A stretch of DNA of 64,000 nt, from assembly GCA_022496185.1 (NCBI GenBank), contig WTXG01000012.1, positions 62,001 to 126,000 of the forward strand. Reading direction: 5' to 3'. How positions within the stretch are numbered: the first letter of the stretch is position 1; every line of letters begins with the position of its first letter. The position numbers and the translations under genes were made by a program. Origin of the DNA: Multifurca ochricompacta (Eukaryota; Basidiomycota; Agaricomycetes; Russulales; Russulaceae). This document shows, piece by piece, positions 1 to 14,714 of the stretch. The notes under the pieces were generated by a model. That model had not been told where the DNA came from and did no database searches. It was given only the letters and a program-made list of their open reading frames with translations.

Positions 1-605
1 CTGGACGAACGCATGGGCAAGGAGGTACGTATATCAACATAATCCCCAATCCATGCCCAATCCCCCCTCGGGACATCCCCTTCCCCCCCCCAAAAAAAAA
101 GGCTCGACACTAAGGTTATGTACCTAGTTCAACGTACTTTGGCTCGATCCGACCAATCCGGAATCATTCCCTGCAGGTTTCCTGGACGTCCTGGTTGAGA
201 CATCTGCTCCTGCGCAGCTCGGAGACAGCTCGATGGAGGAAAGGCTCCGTGTGCAGATGCAGTTTGACGCACTTGAACCACTTGACGACGGCGATGATTT
301 CCCGAACAAAGCGGATTCCAAGAATACGCCCTTGGCACCGGAGACAATAGATGAAGCTGCGCAGTTCTTGCGTTTGAATGTGAGCGCGCACACGTTGCCC
401 TGCCTGCTTCTCCTTCCCTCCCCTCTTCTCCCCCTTCCCTTTTCGGAGCTGACTGAACGCTGGCAAGCCTGTCGAACGCCTAAGCCGCGTCTTGTATTAT
501 TTGCGTACAGAGTACCATTATTGCTTTTGGTGCGGTACGGAGTACAAAAGTTCCGACGAGCTGGAGGAAGATTGCCCAGGTCCAGATGAAGATATGCACG
601 AATAG
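1..605 (+). CDS. GPATCH11: G-patch domain protein GPATCH11-like, 3' part (DUF4187)
   Basis: Only the C-terminal part of the gene is in the window. Three exons join in phase: 1-24, 128-379 and 468-605, ending in TAG. Seen: the last exon encodes a compact Cys-rich tail with the core YCFWCGTEY, then an acidic CPGPDEDMHE end. This matches the DUF4187 zinc-binding-like tail that closes GPATCH11/CCDC75 proteins. The first intron carries a CTAAG branch-like element just before TAG. Known: G-patch proteins stimulate DEAH helicases, and GPATCH11 is linked to pre-mRNA processing. The G-patch itself would lie upstream of the window and is not seen, so the family call rests on the tail. The gene converges on the minus-strand gene ending at 871. 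Confidence 0.72.
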
Positions 606-870
606 GTGAAGTAATCGACAATTCTGCCATATTCCATTGAACAAATGAATGAAACAGGATACGGAAGAACGACAAAATAACTCATAAAAGTACAGGCGGG
701 AAGGATTGTACATATTCAGTGGGAGGTCTCGTGTGGTTTGGACCTGTAAAGACTGTTGAAAGTGATCAACACGGATGTCTGTGACTGCCAACAAAGAAGC
801 GAGTGAAATGAAGAGAAATTGTCCCAAAATGCAAATAAAAGAAGGTCCGGTATGGTTGAATAACTTTTAA

Positions 871-1691
871 TTAGGTAGTATCGGCAGTAGGCGTTGCCAT
901 GAGAACTTGAGGTTCCAAATCCTCACTTTGGGGGGATGATGGTTCCGGGGAGGGCGGCGGGAAAACAAATGACGAGAGCAGAGCAGGAAGGGCAGGGATG
1001 GCAACGGGGGCCAACGGCTCATCAAATGCCGATCGAGGGAACAATGCTGATGTTGGTGACATCTGTGGGGATTTCCGACGTAGAAATGTTGAGATGGGGG
1101 TTGTGGCGTGAAAGTCCGGTTCGTGTAACCACGTCTCACTTCCACGCCGTGATAACCTGCCATTGGGAGAGTGTCCTGATGATACCCGAGAAGCCCGGGA
1201 ACGGGGCGAGGGCAGGGGCGAGGCAGAAGAGGCCTATCACGCAATTAGCATTAACATCTGGAAACCGTTGATGTCAGATATACCATCCTCGTTTTGCCCG
1301 ACTCGAACAACGCAGGAAGGCTTCCTTTTCGCGGGACCTGTAATATGACAAGCAAAGAGGTGAACGAGAGGCAAGATATCGATGGGGAGAAAACATACGG
1401 AGGCAATAAAATAAGGGGAATATCTGCCTTGTCCATGACGAGAGACGCGCGGGACGTCTATGTCCATGAAGTTGCCGCGATCACGCCGATCATGGTCGGC
1501 GGGGACAAAGAGGTATGCACCGGGGGCGTGCGCTGCTGGTGTGTGAACTCGCACTCGTTGTCAACGTCAGAGGAAGACGATGCGTTGGAATGAGCGCGGG
1601 GACGAAGGAAGGAGGTATTCCGAGACCGAGATGCGCCATCTTCGAGCCCAAGAGAAGACATGAGCTCTACAAAAGAGGGGAGAGGGGACAT
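871..1691 (-). CDS. unknown Ser/Pro-rich fungal protein
   Basis: Minus-strand gene of unknown function. The start at 1691 opens MSPLPSFVELMSSLGLED, followed by a Ser/Arg-rich stretch. The two downstream exons are well supported: 1337-1284 and 1233-871, joined by a 50-nt intron in phase 0. They encode a low-complexity Ser/Pro/Arg segment (SPLPSPRSRASR, later FPPPSPEPSSPQSE) and end ATPTADTT-stop. The splicing between 1691 and about 1400 is ambiguous, because the first frame meets TAG near 1460 and one short intron is needed. There is no recognisable domain or membrane segment. It could be a regulatory protein that is mostly disordered. The gene is divergent from RPB12. Confidence 0.5.
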
Positions 1692-2344
1692 CGAAAGAAG
1701 TTACAGCGTGAAGCTGGAGGTAGTCGCAACAGGGCAACTGGGAGCATGATTGGGGGAGGTGGGGGAGGTATATAATGCACAAGGCATTCCCTAGAAACGG
1801 TTGGGCGGGAGCGATGCCAGTCGTTAGGATACTTGGGTAACATAGCAAGTTGCGCATACAGCTGAAGCGCCTCAGTTCGCATGCACCCGAGCCAAGCAAT
1901 AATTACTTAGCTGGGCTGGTCTGTCAGGCTCGTTCGTCATCTTCGTCGGCAAGGAGACAGCGCTGTATGAATCATGTTTTCCTTTTTGTTGTTGTTGTTG
2001 TTGATGTTGATTTTTATTTTTTGCTTGTAGTAGTAACGCGTTCGGTAGTTCGGGTCTTTGCCCTTATAATAGCAACAAGTCCCGAAAGTTGACTAGGTCA
2101 ACCTGGTGAGCACAGCTGATTGAAAGCAACTGTCTGGAAGGTTACAACGATGAATGACAGAAAGCGATGAGATGAAAGGAATGGGATGTGATTATTTACA
2201 CTACATACACTAACAACAACAACATTAACCCTGTGCTGTGTGCCCTCGTCATAGCATATCCTCCTCCACCGCCGCTGAGAACGAGCCCGTCACGACCGTG
2301 ACAGAGCAACAACATCCTCATTTACATTTACTTTACCATTTACC
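1692..2344. promoter_or_regulatory. divergent intergenic region, unknown gene / RPB12
   Basis: This 650-bp spacer between two divergent starts must hold both promoters. A T-rich tract with GTT repeats (about 1980-2030) and scattered AAC repeats (about 2210-2225) are visible. I see no open reading frame with coding character. Confidence 0.4.
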
Positions 2345-2693
2345 ATGAATCAGCAACAAGGACAGACAGGTAACAACGTAAACTTTCCACCTCCACCGAG
2401 GCAAGAGATGGAATATTTGTGTGCTGGTATGTATAGGCATTAATTTTAAGTTCTAACCTCACAACGTTTTTGTTTTTTGAAGATTGCGGTGTCAAAAATG
2501 ACATTAAACCTCGAGAACCCATTCGGTGTAGAGAATGTGGACACCGCATCATGTACAAGAAAAGAACGAAGAGAAGTAAGACTTAAACTAACTCTTTCAT
2601 TCATTCAATTCACTCACTCACTCAATCCAATCACTCACTCTCACTCAATCAATCACTCACTCACTCGCAGTGGTTCAATTTGAAGCGCGATAG
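2345..2693 (+). CDS. RPB12: RNA polymerases I, II and III subunit RPABC4 (Rpb12)
   Basis: Three exons, 2345-2426, 2483-2575 and 2671-2693, give a 65-residue protein. Seen: a short Gln/Pro-rich N-terminus, then the zinc ribbon [13 protein letters not shown] ... [19 protein letters not shown] and the invariant tail MVQFEAR. The four zinc cysteines are CADC and CREC. Length and C-terminus match the family (about 60-70 residues). Known: RPB12 is a shared subunit of all three nuclear RNA polymerases that bridges RPB2 and the RPB3/RPB11 platform. The second intron is filled with CACTCACT/CAATCAAT repeats. No frame problem is seen. Confidence 0.95.
2576..2670 (+). repeat. TCAC/AATC microsatellite filling RPB12 intron 2
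   Basis: From about 2597 to 2667 the intron is almost wholly short TCAC, CATT and CAATC units, ending in the acceptor CGCAG. Similar units recur at about 18606-18626 and at 48344-48381. Confidence 0.8.
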
Positions 2694-2928
2694 ATGGGGC
2701 GGGGTGTTTGATTGATTATTATAAATGTTTTTTTATATATAACAAATTGATAGTTCTAAGAGTTGCTGTAAACTCAACTCGGCGATGAACGGGTGCCGAT
2801 GGTTGGTTGAAGTTGAAGTGATTGACAAGACAAGACAAACTGTCAGCTTCAGCTACTCCTGCTCCTGCTCCTGCTTGCGCTCGCTCTCTCCGCCCGTCAC
2901 AAACAATTATTCAAACTCGTTTGCATAA

Positions 2929-4816
2929 ATGACAGATTCAAATTTACATACGAGAGAACGCAGCCTTTCTGGAGATTTTGAAGTAAGTAATTCAAGTATT
3001 CCCTCTCGTCCCTCTCATCCTCATCCACTACTTTCTAGTCCGATCCCGAATCTCCCCAAGAACTCTTTCACGATGATGCTCCTGCAGGTAAACCTGGGAG
3101 AAAGAAAAATCCCAAGTGAGTCGTCATTCACAGTTTCAGTTTTAATGTGCTTACGTCCCTCGTCTGACATTCCCCAGTTCGCAGGCCGCACGTCGTGACC
3201 AGAACAGAATCGCGCAACGTGAATTCCGTCTACGCAAGCAGCAGCGCGTAATAATTTCTCTTTCCTTTCCTTTTTCTATAACCACCTCTTATTTCCCACC
3301 TTCTAGATTCGTGATCTCGAAGCAAGAGTCGAAATTCTATCAGGTGGTAAGGATGAGGCCCTCAGCGAGATGCGTAATATCCTTAAAGGTGCGTCATTTC
3401 ATATATTTTCTCTTTTTTTCTTTCTGTCTAATCTCTCTTCTTTCCATCTCAGACCTTATGGCCGAAAATCACGTCCTCCGCGGCTTTTTACGTAGCCTGA
3501 GCGAATTCATCGGCGACGGCGCCGGGGGTTTGCTTTCAAAGCTAGGGTGGTCAATGCAAGACTTTGATAAATTCGTCAATAAATCTGAAACTGATACCGC
3601 ATACGAGAGCTATCAGCGACGAAAGCGGGAGGGTCAACTTACTTCTACTACCTCCGGACTAAACTCCCAATCTGCCCCCAGAAAACGACCATCTGAAGAC
3701 GACGTCACCAGCGGTGCCAAGAGGGCGCGCGGCCCGAGCGAGCGTGATGAAGCAGACCGCAGCACCGATGCCTTCCCGGTCTTAATTCCTATGAACCAAG
3801 TGCCATCTGGCAGCAACCTGTACACCGGCAGATCTCCACAAGAAGCCAGTCTGTTCTCCGATCTCATGGGCGGCTCCAATGGCTCCCCAATGTTAATACC
3901 TGGCCCTTCGTCCCCTTCCTCCTATGCCGCCTCCTCATCCCAAGTGCCTCCATCAAACGGCAACTACCAGAACTCATATGTCACTCCTTTAAATATGGCA
4001 GTGGAGGCCACCGCGATCAATTCCATGTCCTTTGTCAACAACACATCCACTCCGACTATTCAGCAACAATCCCGTCCAGGCGTAGGCTCCCTCGACGATT
4101 TGGAACCTATTGACCCAAAAAACGTTGAAGCACAGAAATTGATTTCGTCCGTGTCATTCCGGTGCTCAAACTTTAATTTGCTCACTTGCCCTTTGAATCT
4201 AGGTACCACCTGGATAATTATAAGAGAAACAGTGCTTATTGCCTCCCTGCCTCTCTCCGTCCAACGCTTGTCCAGAGGTACGTCACCCTCTTTCCAAATC
4301 GCATCAGCGCTGATTTGACCTCCTTATCAGGACCGTTCCCCATGGTAAATGAGTTGATTCGAGACTGGGTTTTTCCGATTCTCTGACGGATGTTACAGAG
4401 AGTGTCATCGATCGCATTCCCCACCCAGACCTCCGCGACCGGCTGATCTTACTTCGAGGCATACCTATCCCCCTTTTCCCCCCAAAGACATTTCAGTTGA
4501 ATGTTCTTTTCCACAGGCCGCTTCAATCTTGTCGACTGTCTTCATGACTTCGCATCAGGAGTTACCATACACGGTGACGATGTCTTGGCGCATGCCAACT
4601 GGGAAATTGGCGAGACGTGGCTTCGGCGTTACGGGTTCGTCGACTTATTTCTGTCCGTTCCGTTGATCTGACGGTTGCTCGCCACGGATTCCGTAAATAT
4701 ATAGATTCCTGGTTGATCCAAATACGCTAAACATTTCAAATAAATGGAGACGGGAACGAGGTCTACCTGAGTTGCGTATGGTCGATATTGCCCCCGAACA
4801 ACAGGCATCAACATAG
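2929..4816 (+). CDS. bZIP transcription factor with C-terminal DUF3425-like domain
   Basis: Ten exons give a 451-residue protein: 2929-2982, 3039-3115, 3178-3247, 3307-3388, 3453-4146, 4203-4277, 4331-4344, 4399-4458, 4517-4634 and 4705-4816. Seen: a basic region NSQAARRDQNRIAQREFRLR with the bZIP N-x7-R spacing, then a leucine-zipper-like stretch (IRDLEARVEIL ... LMAENHVLRGFL). A Ser/Pro-rich middle follows. The C-terminal domain (YHLDNYKRN ... RFNLVDCLHDF ... WEIGETWLRRYGF) resembles the DUF3425 domain of fungal bZIP proteins. Exon 7 is only 14 nt. The intron at 4459-4516 appears to be GC-AG. Basic-region details resemble AP-1/PAP1-type factors, but target and stress role are inference. The acidic segment near the start (SDPESPQELFHDD) may be an activation region. 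Confidence 0.88.
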
Positions 4817-5503
4817 ACTCCGCGTATATGCCGTCACAACGACCTTAACATGACTCCTTTACTCTCTCTCCGCCTTACGGGCATTTTGTAACCTTCTCGA
4901 GTCTCTTCGTCGCATGAGACTCTTTGTCAGTATGTTGACTAAGTATAATTCGTTCCGCCAGGGTGTCGTGTTGTCTGTCATTGTATATAATATATTGTTT
5001 CATTGTCTCATTTGTCCCAGTTCCTAGTCTAATAATCCTGAACCATCTCATTTTTGTCTACCTGGAATGGGTCCTAGAGAGATATTATATTTGAAATAAA
5101 TAAACCAAACGACCAAAAATTTGCCGTCACCTACTGCTTTTACTTGCCGCTTGCCGCTTGCCGATCGTATTTTGGCATTCCCCAATGAGCGCGCCTTTAA
5201 CAGACTGCCTCATCATATAGGTCATGCGAGACGGAGGCGATGACAATCAACATGACCAGGAGGACGACACACACGGCCCTTGCAAAGTTACCAAACACAA
5301 CGCACACACTATCTACATACATTCGGCGATCGTCACAGGTACATATGCCATCTACCGCACCCGCACCCCCCTGATTTGTAAGTGTGGTTTACATGACAAA
5401 GATACTCTATTATTTGAAAAATGTGGGATGCGTCGATTGTTGTGTGTGTCTATCACGTTTTGACTTTCATATCTAGTAAATCACGATATCCCACACATAA
5501 CAG
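4817..5503. other. intergenic: bZIP 3' flank and upstream of a tiny candidate gene
   Basis: AT-rich flank with an AATAAATAAA poly(A)-signal-like run near 5094-5103. Short ATG frames at 5224-5463 have no coding character, but a GTAAGT donor near 5380 and the CAG at 5501-5503 could bound a 5'-UTR intron of the candidate gene that starts at 5504. Confidence 0.35.
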
Positions 5504-5652
5504 ATGGCTGCTGGAAAGAACATGAAGACAATTGCCAGAACGAAAAGGGGGCTGGGGGGTGGTAAGCTCTATTCACTATTCAATTCCATCAATTCCTTTC
5601 TTCGGCAGGTGCACGCAAAGCACCTCGCTCAGATAAGTTCATGAACCTCTAG
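5504..5652 (+). CDS. candidate 33-residue basic micro-protein
   Basis: Two exons (5504-5561 and 5609-5652) joined by a 47-bp GTAAGC...CAG intron would encode a 33-residue Lys/Arg/Gly-rich peptide starting MAAGKNMKTIARTKRGLGG and ending DKFMNL. The splice signals are good and phase is preserved, but the product is too short for family recognition. It sits tail-to-tail with the MFS gene ending at 5718. It could equally be the last exons of a longer gene, or noise. Confidence 0.3.
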
Positions 5653-5717
5653 GTCGGATAACGTGCAGGAGGGAGGAGGGAGGAGGCGGGCTAAAGTGCG
5701 CGCCAGCGATGCACTAT

Positions 5718-8449
5718 CTAGGCATCGGATGTTCGTCTTTGTTGTGCAAGATTTCTGCGATATTGTGATTCTTGCTCCTCGAATGTCCCACTACGAGATA
5801 TTGAGAGACACCAAGAGGCGCGAAAATAATCACGCACGGTAATGGGTTTTCTTGGATGGCCATGCATGAAAGGAAAGCCAGAAAGTTTAGGGCTACTTGG
5901 CAAATGAAGACTACACGCAGAGCATCTGCGTACGAATCTATGGCCGATTTTCTAAGCGTCGGGTTCAACTCTTGAATCACATCGGTGGAGTGCCTTTAAG
6001 GCAGTAAGATACGGTACAGGGGCTCACAACGCAGCCGACCTCACCTTATACGTGAGATGATCTATAATTCGTAAGTGGGCCATCTCGAACCAAGGAGAGT
6101 GGGAGTGAAGCATACCTCCTCTGCGTCGGGTCCGTGAATACGTTGCCGTAGCTTTGATAACAAGATGCCTTGGAGTAAAGTCCCACTAAGGCTGACCCCG
6201 AGTACTTGCCCGGTAGTGCGGAAGAGATAGGTAACTGGAGAAATACTGAGACTAGTGGATGACAAGAGCGTATTACTCACTTCCAGTGGCCACGGCCACA
6301 TCCGTTTTGGCAACACATGCGATGAGCGCCTGGGAAGAATAAGCTTGAAGGCTGGAGGGATGAGAATGAGGAAAGACTCCTACGATAAGGGTTGTCGTGA
6401 TCAAGCTTGCCATTCCGAATCCTTGAGGAATGAGGTCACTCCAAAGATGCCACCCGAGGAGTGTCGTTCCACATTGCAACTCTAGCACTAGCGTAGACAG
6501 CGCACATCGCAGACAGTAGAGTGAGGGTGTATAATTTTCCTGTCCGTCGCATAACCCTGGAAGACGCAGGGGCATGAGGTGTGACGGTCGATGATTAACT
6601 GGAATAGAAGTGACCAACCAGCCAGCGAATACGCTCCCAGAAGAGATAGCAATCTAGAGTTGAGTCAATGCACATTCCCTCCCCTGTACGTGAACAAATT
6701 TGCTGACCGAGTGTGGCAAAAGATGAAGACCTGCGAAAAATACAGAGTTAAGTCTGTTTGTGCTAATCGATGATGAGCCTACCTGCGTCTGTTGATGAGT
6801 CCGAACGAACGGCAGAAAAATACTGGGAATTGTCAAAATAAACAATTTTGGACGAGCCAGCCAGAGTTCACACACCAACGGTACATTGTAAATCTTAATT
6901 TCAAGATAAGCCCAAGCAGGGGGGAAGGCTAGCGAGGACGTACCATAGAAAAAGCGGCCATACTACCGAAAAAATTGGACAATGATACGGCAAGCGGAGT
7001 CCGCTGTGTAATTAAGTACAGAGGCATCACAGGATAGGGAGCCCAGTAGGCTTCCACGACAACAAATAGAAGCCAAAACACCGCGCTAGTGATAAATAGG
7101 CCATAGATTAAGGGATGTGACCACGGAAGAGACTCAGTGGATTTGAAGCTGAAGCCCAGTAGAAGACAACCGATGGCGCCCGCAAGGGTAGCAGAGCCAG
7201 CGAAGTCCATGCGGCGCATCTTTGAGTATAAAGATTGATTTTTCGCCTCTGGAGAAAGCGGTATTGAAACCTTTAAGATGACCAAGATAAATGAGAAGGC
7301 CAAGATAGGTATCTGAAGCATCAACAGATTGGCTAACATCGTTTCCAGAGTCAGAGAATCGAATGGGCAGGACAAACCTGGAACAAGAAAGCGGACCGCC
7401 TGTGTTGATCATCCATTCAGCTCAGGTTCGTTGTACCAATCTCACCAGGCGTACCATCCAAATGTATCATTCATCCATCCACCTAACGGGCCGCCAATCC
7501 CTGCGCCAAGTCCAAACATACTATCCAAATTCACTACAGGCTGAGAGTGATTAACGGAGCAGCCCTTACATGTTCGCCATGCCTTGGTACAATCCTCGCT
7601 GCTTCCTGGATGGAAATTTAGGTTGTCATGAAATCCCAGAGACGGAAAACGTACAATGGTATTAGATCCGTAACGGCCACGCTCGATACTGTACGGTCTA
7701 TTTGTCAGTGACAGCTTACTACTCAGATAAATGATGTGGTCACCTGTCATGATCCTAAAAAAAAAAATAAGTATCAGTTTCTGGAAAGCGATGGCCAATC
7801 AGCAAACATGGCACGGACCCTCCGCCACCCATGCCAGCCACTGCTCTGGCGGCGATCAGTGCTTCCATTGAGGGAGCGACCCCACAACTTATGGTACCGG
7901 CACCTGTTTGATTGTATTTGAACATTGTCACCCTCCCAACCCCAACGATAAATATGCAGATTCAACCAACCGAACAATGTCAAGCCTAAGAGCATGGCCC
8001 CGCGTCGACCAAGAATATCCGATAGTCGGCCTATGGGTCATACAATTTATCCTAACTTTGACGGATGGGGGTCGATAGCGAATTTACATACCATATAGAG
8101 GCGTGAAACAACACACGGAAAGAAGGTAGGAGGTCCCGATGTAAGAGGCCTGATTAGATTTATTGAAATAGTTGCCGATGGGCGTCATAAGAGTGGCAAC
8201 AATAGTCCCTACAGGTCGTTCAGCAATGACCGAGGAGGTAGTACAACCGTACTCACCATCCAGAGCACCTAAGAACACGGCGCTCCATAACCCTGCGAGA
8301 ATCCAAATGAGATCTGTCCTTGATATGCGAATGACCATCGGATCCGGGGAGACTGAACACGGTTCTTCGGGTTCATCGTTTGCACAGTGACTGCTAGGAG
8401 TTGAAAGCAATGGACTTGATTCTGAAGGAGACGGATCACTAGAACACAT
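5718..8449 (-). CDS. MFS transporter, Fnx1/vacuolar amino-acid (DHA2) type
   Basis: A long intron-rich minus-strand gene (about 16 exons). Exons resolved with confidence include 8449-8257, 8208-8092, 8030-7971 and 7903-7819, and a large exon from about 7309 to 6954. Seen: an N-terminal SPLLSTPSS tail, then LGALDGTIVATLMTPIG at the end of TM1, the MFS loop motif GRLSDILGRRGAML, the motif ARAVAGMGGGG, and many hydrophobic segments. The C-terminus is LRKSAIDSYADALRVVF ... FEEQESQYRRN. These match the 14-TM drug/basic amino-acid transporters related to S. pombe Fnx1. A one-base frame problem appears at about 6452-6455, between the segments MWNDTPR and HLWSDLIPQGFGM. Substrate is inference: vacuolar basic amino acids or drugs. 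Confidence 0.85.
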
Positions 8450-9995
8450 GGAGGCTGCACAGATTATTATTCGGAGAGAGGTCGGGCAGGTTTATTCTCA
8501 TGAGAAAGGGGATGGAGTATTAGTAGGAGCGAGGAGACGCTCAATGCTCACGGTCTGAAGTCTCCTGGGGATTCGACACAAATGAAGTCCGGAGGGAAAG
8601 ATTCATCCGTAAGCTCTACTTATCCCATTTTCCCATTTTCCCATTTTCCCATTTTTTTAAAATTCTTTTCGAGAACACACTTCCGACATTCGCGTCATCC
8701 TCGAGGGGGAACTGCTGAGCTGGCTCACGCGGCAGGCCGATTGTGCGCTTCCCCGTGGATAATGAGCACATCCCCTGACGCCTCTCAACTCACCAAAAGG
8801 TGTGTAATTCTCAACGTCATTGTCCGTTGACTTCGGGATGTACTCAACACTTCCTCTCATTTCACATCGGTTTAGCATATGCACATTTCGCATCCTGTAT
8901 CCTGCGTCCTGCATCCTGCACTTGGGTCTACAACTTGTTAAACACGCTCGTTACCCTTTCGTGGTCTAAGTTCATGTCCACGAGCTACTTACTGATGGCG
9001 CGAGTATCCGAGTATCATTGCCAACCAGCGCCTTTCTGTCTATCCCGGCGTCGTGACGCCGGAAGAAATTCAGTGGGTTAAAATGTCTAGATGCATATAC
9101 GCGTCTTTCTCCTTTCAGAATGGTCCCCTGACCACCGGAACAGAACAGAGCCAGGCATGCCACATTCTGAAGATTGAACAGTAGAACATTTGACGGTGGT
9201 AACTTAAATTGGCCCTGACCTTGCGCGTGACGTGCCATCTTTACAGAGTCTATGGCGATTGGGGAAAGAACACACTGGTGCCAAACCCGGGAAACGCGTG
9301 AACTTGACCGGGGTATGTGAATCTTTTAAGGTCCAGGAGATCCCATAAGTTTTCTTCGTCGAATTTGCAGAATCATCGGCTTCTGTGGGATGTTACGACG
9401 ACCGCCGATCCATTTCCTTCCATGAGATTAGATGGGGATTGTCGATCATGCTGAAGGGATGAATGTAGCAGGGACCGTGTAAGTGCTTGGGCGTCTCAAT
9501 ATCCATGCATTTACGCAACATGGTGTCTATCCACGAATGAGAGCGTTCAAATCATTTCCACATTCACAGAAATTGGGTCATATTGGCTCGGGTTCACCCG
9601 TCATGTCTGCGCCGCTACCGAATTCTGTTCGTGCGTTCGTGCGTCGAGTTGACGATACCGCGGCTTTATTTGAGTAACAAACGTGGAAATCTTGAACCAA
9701 TATACAGCTGCATGTCCTCGAATTGCTTGACTGACGGTGTATTACATAATCAACTTATTGAGTTACTAATTATAGTTATTGTTATTTTGCCCAGGCGGCT
9801 TTTGCTCACCTCACCACCTCACCCACCTCGCCGTTCCTCATCATTCCTCCCTCCTCCCCGCGCTCTCACTCGCCCCCGCGTTCGCATTAAGCCTCGACAC
9901 ACACTTTCAATCCCGATTACCCCTTTCTCTTTCTCTTATTTTTTTCTAAAAAAAAATAATAAATAAAAAAAACTCTATTCTTCCATATATTTCTC
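8450..9995. other. 1.5-kb intergenic region, MFS / kinase
   Basis: Divergent spacer. A (TTTTCCCA)n-like run lies at about 8624-8655, a short TCCTGCATCCTGCG repeat at about 8890-8925, and a C/T-rich then A-rich tract at 9780-9990 just before the kinase start. I see no coding exon with splice partners. Confidence 0.35.
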
Positions 9996-12695
<2,700 letters not shown>

Positions 12696-14409
12696 AATGG
12701 GTTTTCCGTGGCTGTTGTTGCTATTATCACTGCCACTTTTGCTCTTGGAGTTTGACGGACGTGGTCTGTTTGTTTATCCCTCCCCTCATCCCATCTCCTC
12801 TCCTCTCCTCTCCTCTCCTCTCCCGTTTTTACCCCCTTACCCTTTTGCAACGCATATACGTACACACACAATTCTTGCTGCTTTCATATGTGCTATTGAT
12901 TCCTCCATTTTACGCCCATTGCATTTTATTTTTGTGACTTGCGCATTTACACATTTTTTGATACCACATTGCATGCCTTAACCCGAGATAGGACTATTTA
13001 GAACGTTTTTGGATTGCCGCACAACACAAAGAGAAGGAAGGAGAGGAGACTAGCTTATTCTGGAATGTATATTCGACAACTGGTGGTTGCTAAAAATTGA
13101 GTCATACCGATAGCGATGGTGATACTAATAACTAAACTCTCTGCCATCTGCCATGGTTATTATCCGGTCAAGTCTAGATCTAGAACTAGACGGAAGTAAA
13201 AGGAGAAGTCATGGTCATGGTCATGACGGGACGGGACGGGAAAGGAGGAATGACAGCGATGGTAAGGTAAGGAAAAAGGAAGTGAGGGTATTGTGATCGG
13301 GGATCTGGACGGGGGGAAAGGAGATTGCGTCACCCGTCACAGGAAGGTTCGTTCGCTGAGTCAGGATGGGGAGAAACCCAACTCAAGCCGAACAAATTTG
13401 CAAGTGGGACGTGTGTGAGCCTCGGGGAAGATGAATCGTGTCGCAAGGGGAGGCGTGAGAGAAATAGTGTGGAAAAACATATGAAATATGTACGGTACGA
13501 CCGACTAAGACTGACTAGGAATTGGATCGTGGCGGCTCACGTTTACCTTTAACAAGGTTGAGTAGCGAGTGGCTGATTGTTGAACGAGGGAACGGGACGG
13601 TTTGAAACAGGTAGAAGGAAGAGGGGGTAAAGAGAGAGAAGAAGGTAGAGAAGGGAGAGAAGGGAAGGGAAGGAAAAGGAAGAGGAAGGGGAAGAAGGAG
13701 AGGGAAGGGAAGGGAAGGGAAGGAGAGGGGATGGGGGGAGAGTGGGTGGGGTGAGGTGGGATGAGGGGGGGGGGAGGAAGAGTAAGAGTAAGAGTAATAG
13801 GAATAGGAATAGGAAGAGCGTGAGCCGTGTGGGTAGTGTGTAGTGAGAGTGGGTGTGGGAAAGAAGGGAAGAAAAAAAAAAAAGGCTGATAACGGGGGAA
13901 TGGATGGATCTGGGATCTGTAGATCTTGAGATGGATTTGGGGGAGAAGTTTGTATGGTTTCGATCAGTCGTTTCTGGGGGGGAATGACAAGGACGGGCCG
14001 GTGTAGGAGAATTGAGCGTGGCGAGGCGAGTTTGGACGAGAGTTACCGAAAAGAAAAAAAGAGGACCTCGGCGCCGAGGTGAGGATCACGGGGGGGGAGG
14101 GAAGGGGGGGGGGGGGGCCTCGAAGGGGGACCGTTTACGTGGGTCCGGGACTCACACCCTACTCCACCGCACCGTCGGGATCATGGCCATGGCCATACAT
14201 TATTCTCTTTTCACATTATATTTAGCCTCCGCGTCACCCACCCACCCTAAGCTGGATCTGCCTCTGTCTCTGCCTCCCGCTCCCGGTATAACATTCCCCT
14301 CTCCCCGCGCGGCTCTTTCCCTGTCACTCCACATTCGACTTCTTCTCTTCGTTCAGTCTCAGTCTTCGCAACCATTCCGTCCCTACGTCCTGCTCAGTTC
14401 GACCAGCCC
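12696..14409. other. 1.7-kb intergenic region with purine tract
   Basis: It contains a (CTCCT)n run at about 12794-12822, a GGGAC/GGTCATG repeat area near 13205-13250, and a nearly pure A/G tract from about 13615 to 13800. A G-run interrupted by single A residues follows at 14089-14117. This is probably the promoter and 5' leader of the HSF-type gene. I see no coding exon. Confidence 0.45.
13608..13815. repeat. polypurine (GA/GGGA) low-complexity tract
   Basis: About 200 bp in which almost every base on the plus strand is A or G, built from GAAGG, AGGGA and GGGAAGGGA units. It lies about 600 bp upstream of the HSF-type gene. Confidence 0.8.
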
Positions 14410-14682
14410 ATGGCCGACCTTTACCCCAATCAATCTTCAACAACAAATTCATACCAACCTCAGTCTTCATACCACCATCGTCCTCAAGATTCACAACCTC
14501 AGCAGCAGTATCACCATCTTTCTTCTCCTACCGTCGTTTACACCCCTCGTCTTCTTTCTTCTTCACACTCATCCCCAGATGATACTGCGAATCATAATTC
14601 CCCACCAAAATCGGATTCGGCTACTCATTCCCCACAGCTTCAGCAACAGCACCAAACCCAGCACCAGCAGGGTCAACAGCAG

Positions 14683-14714
<32 letters not shown>

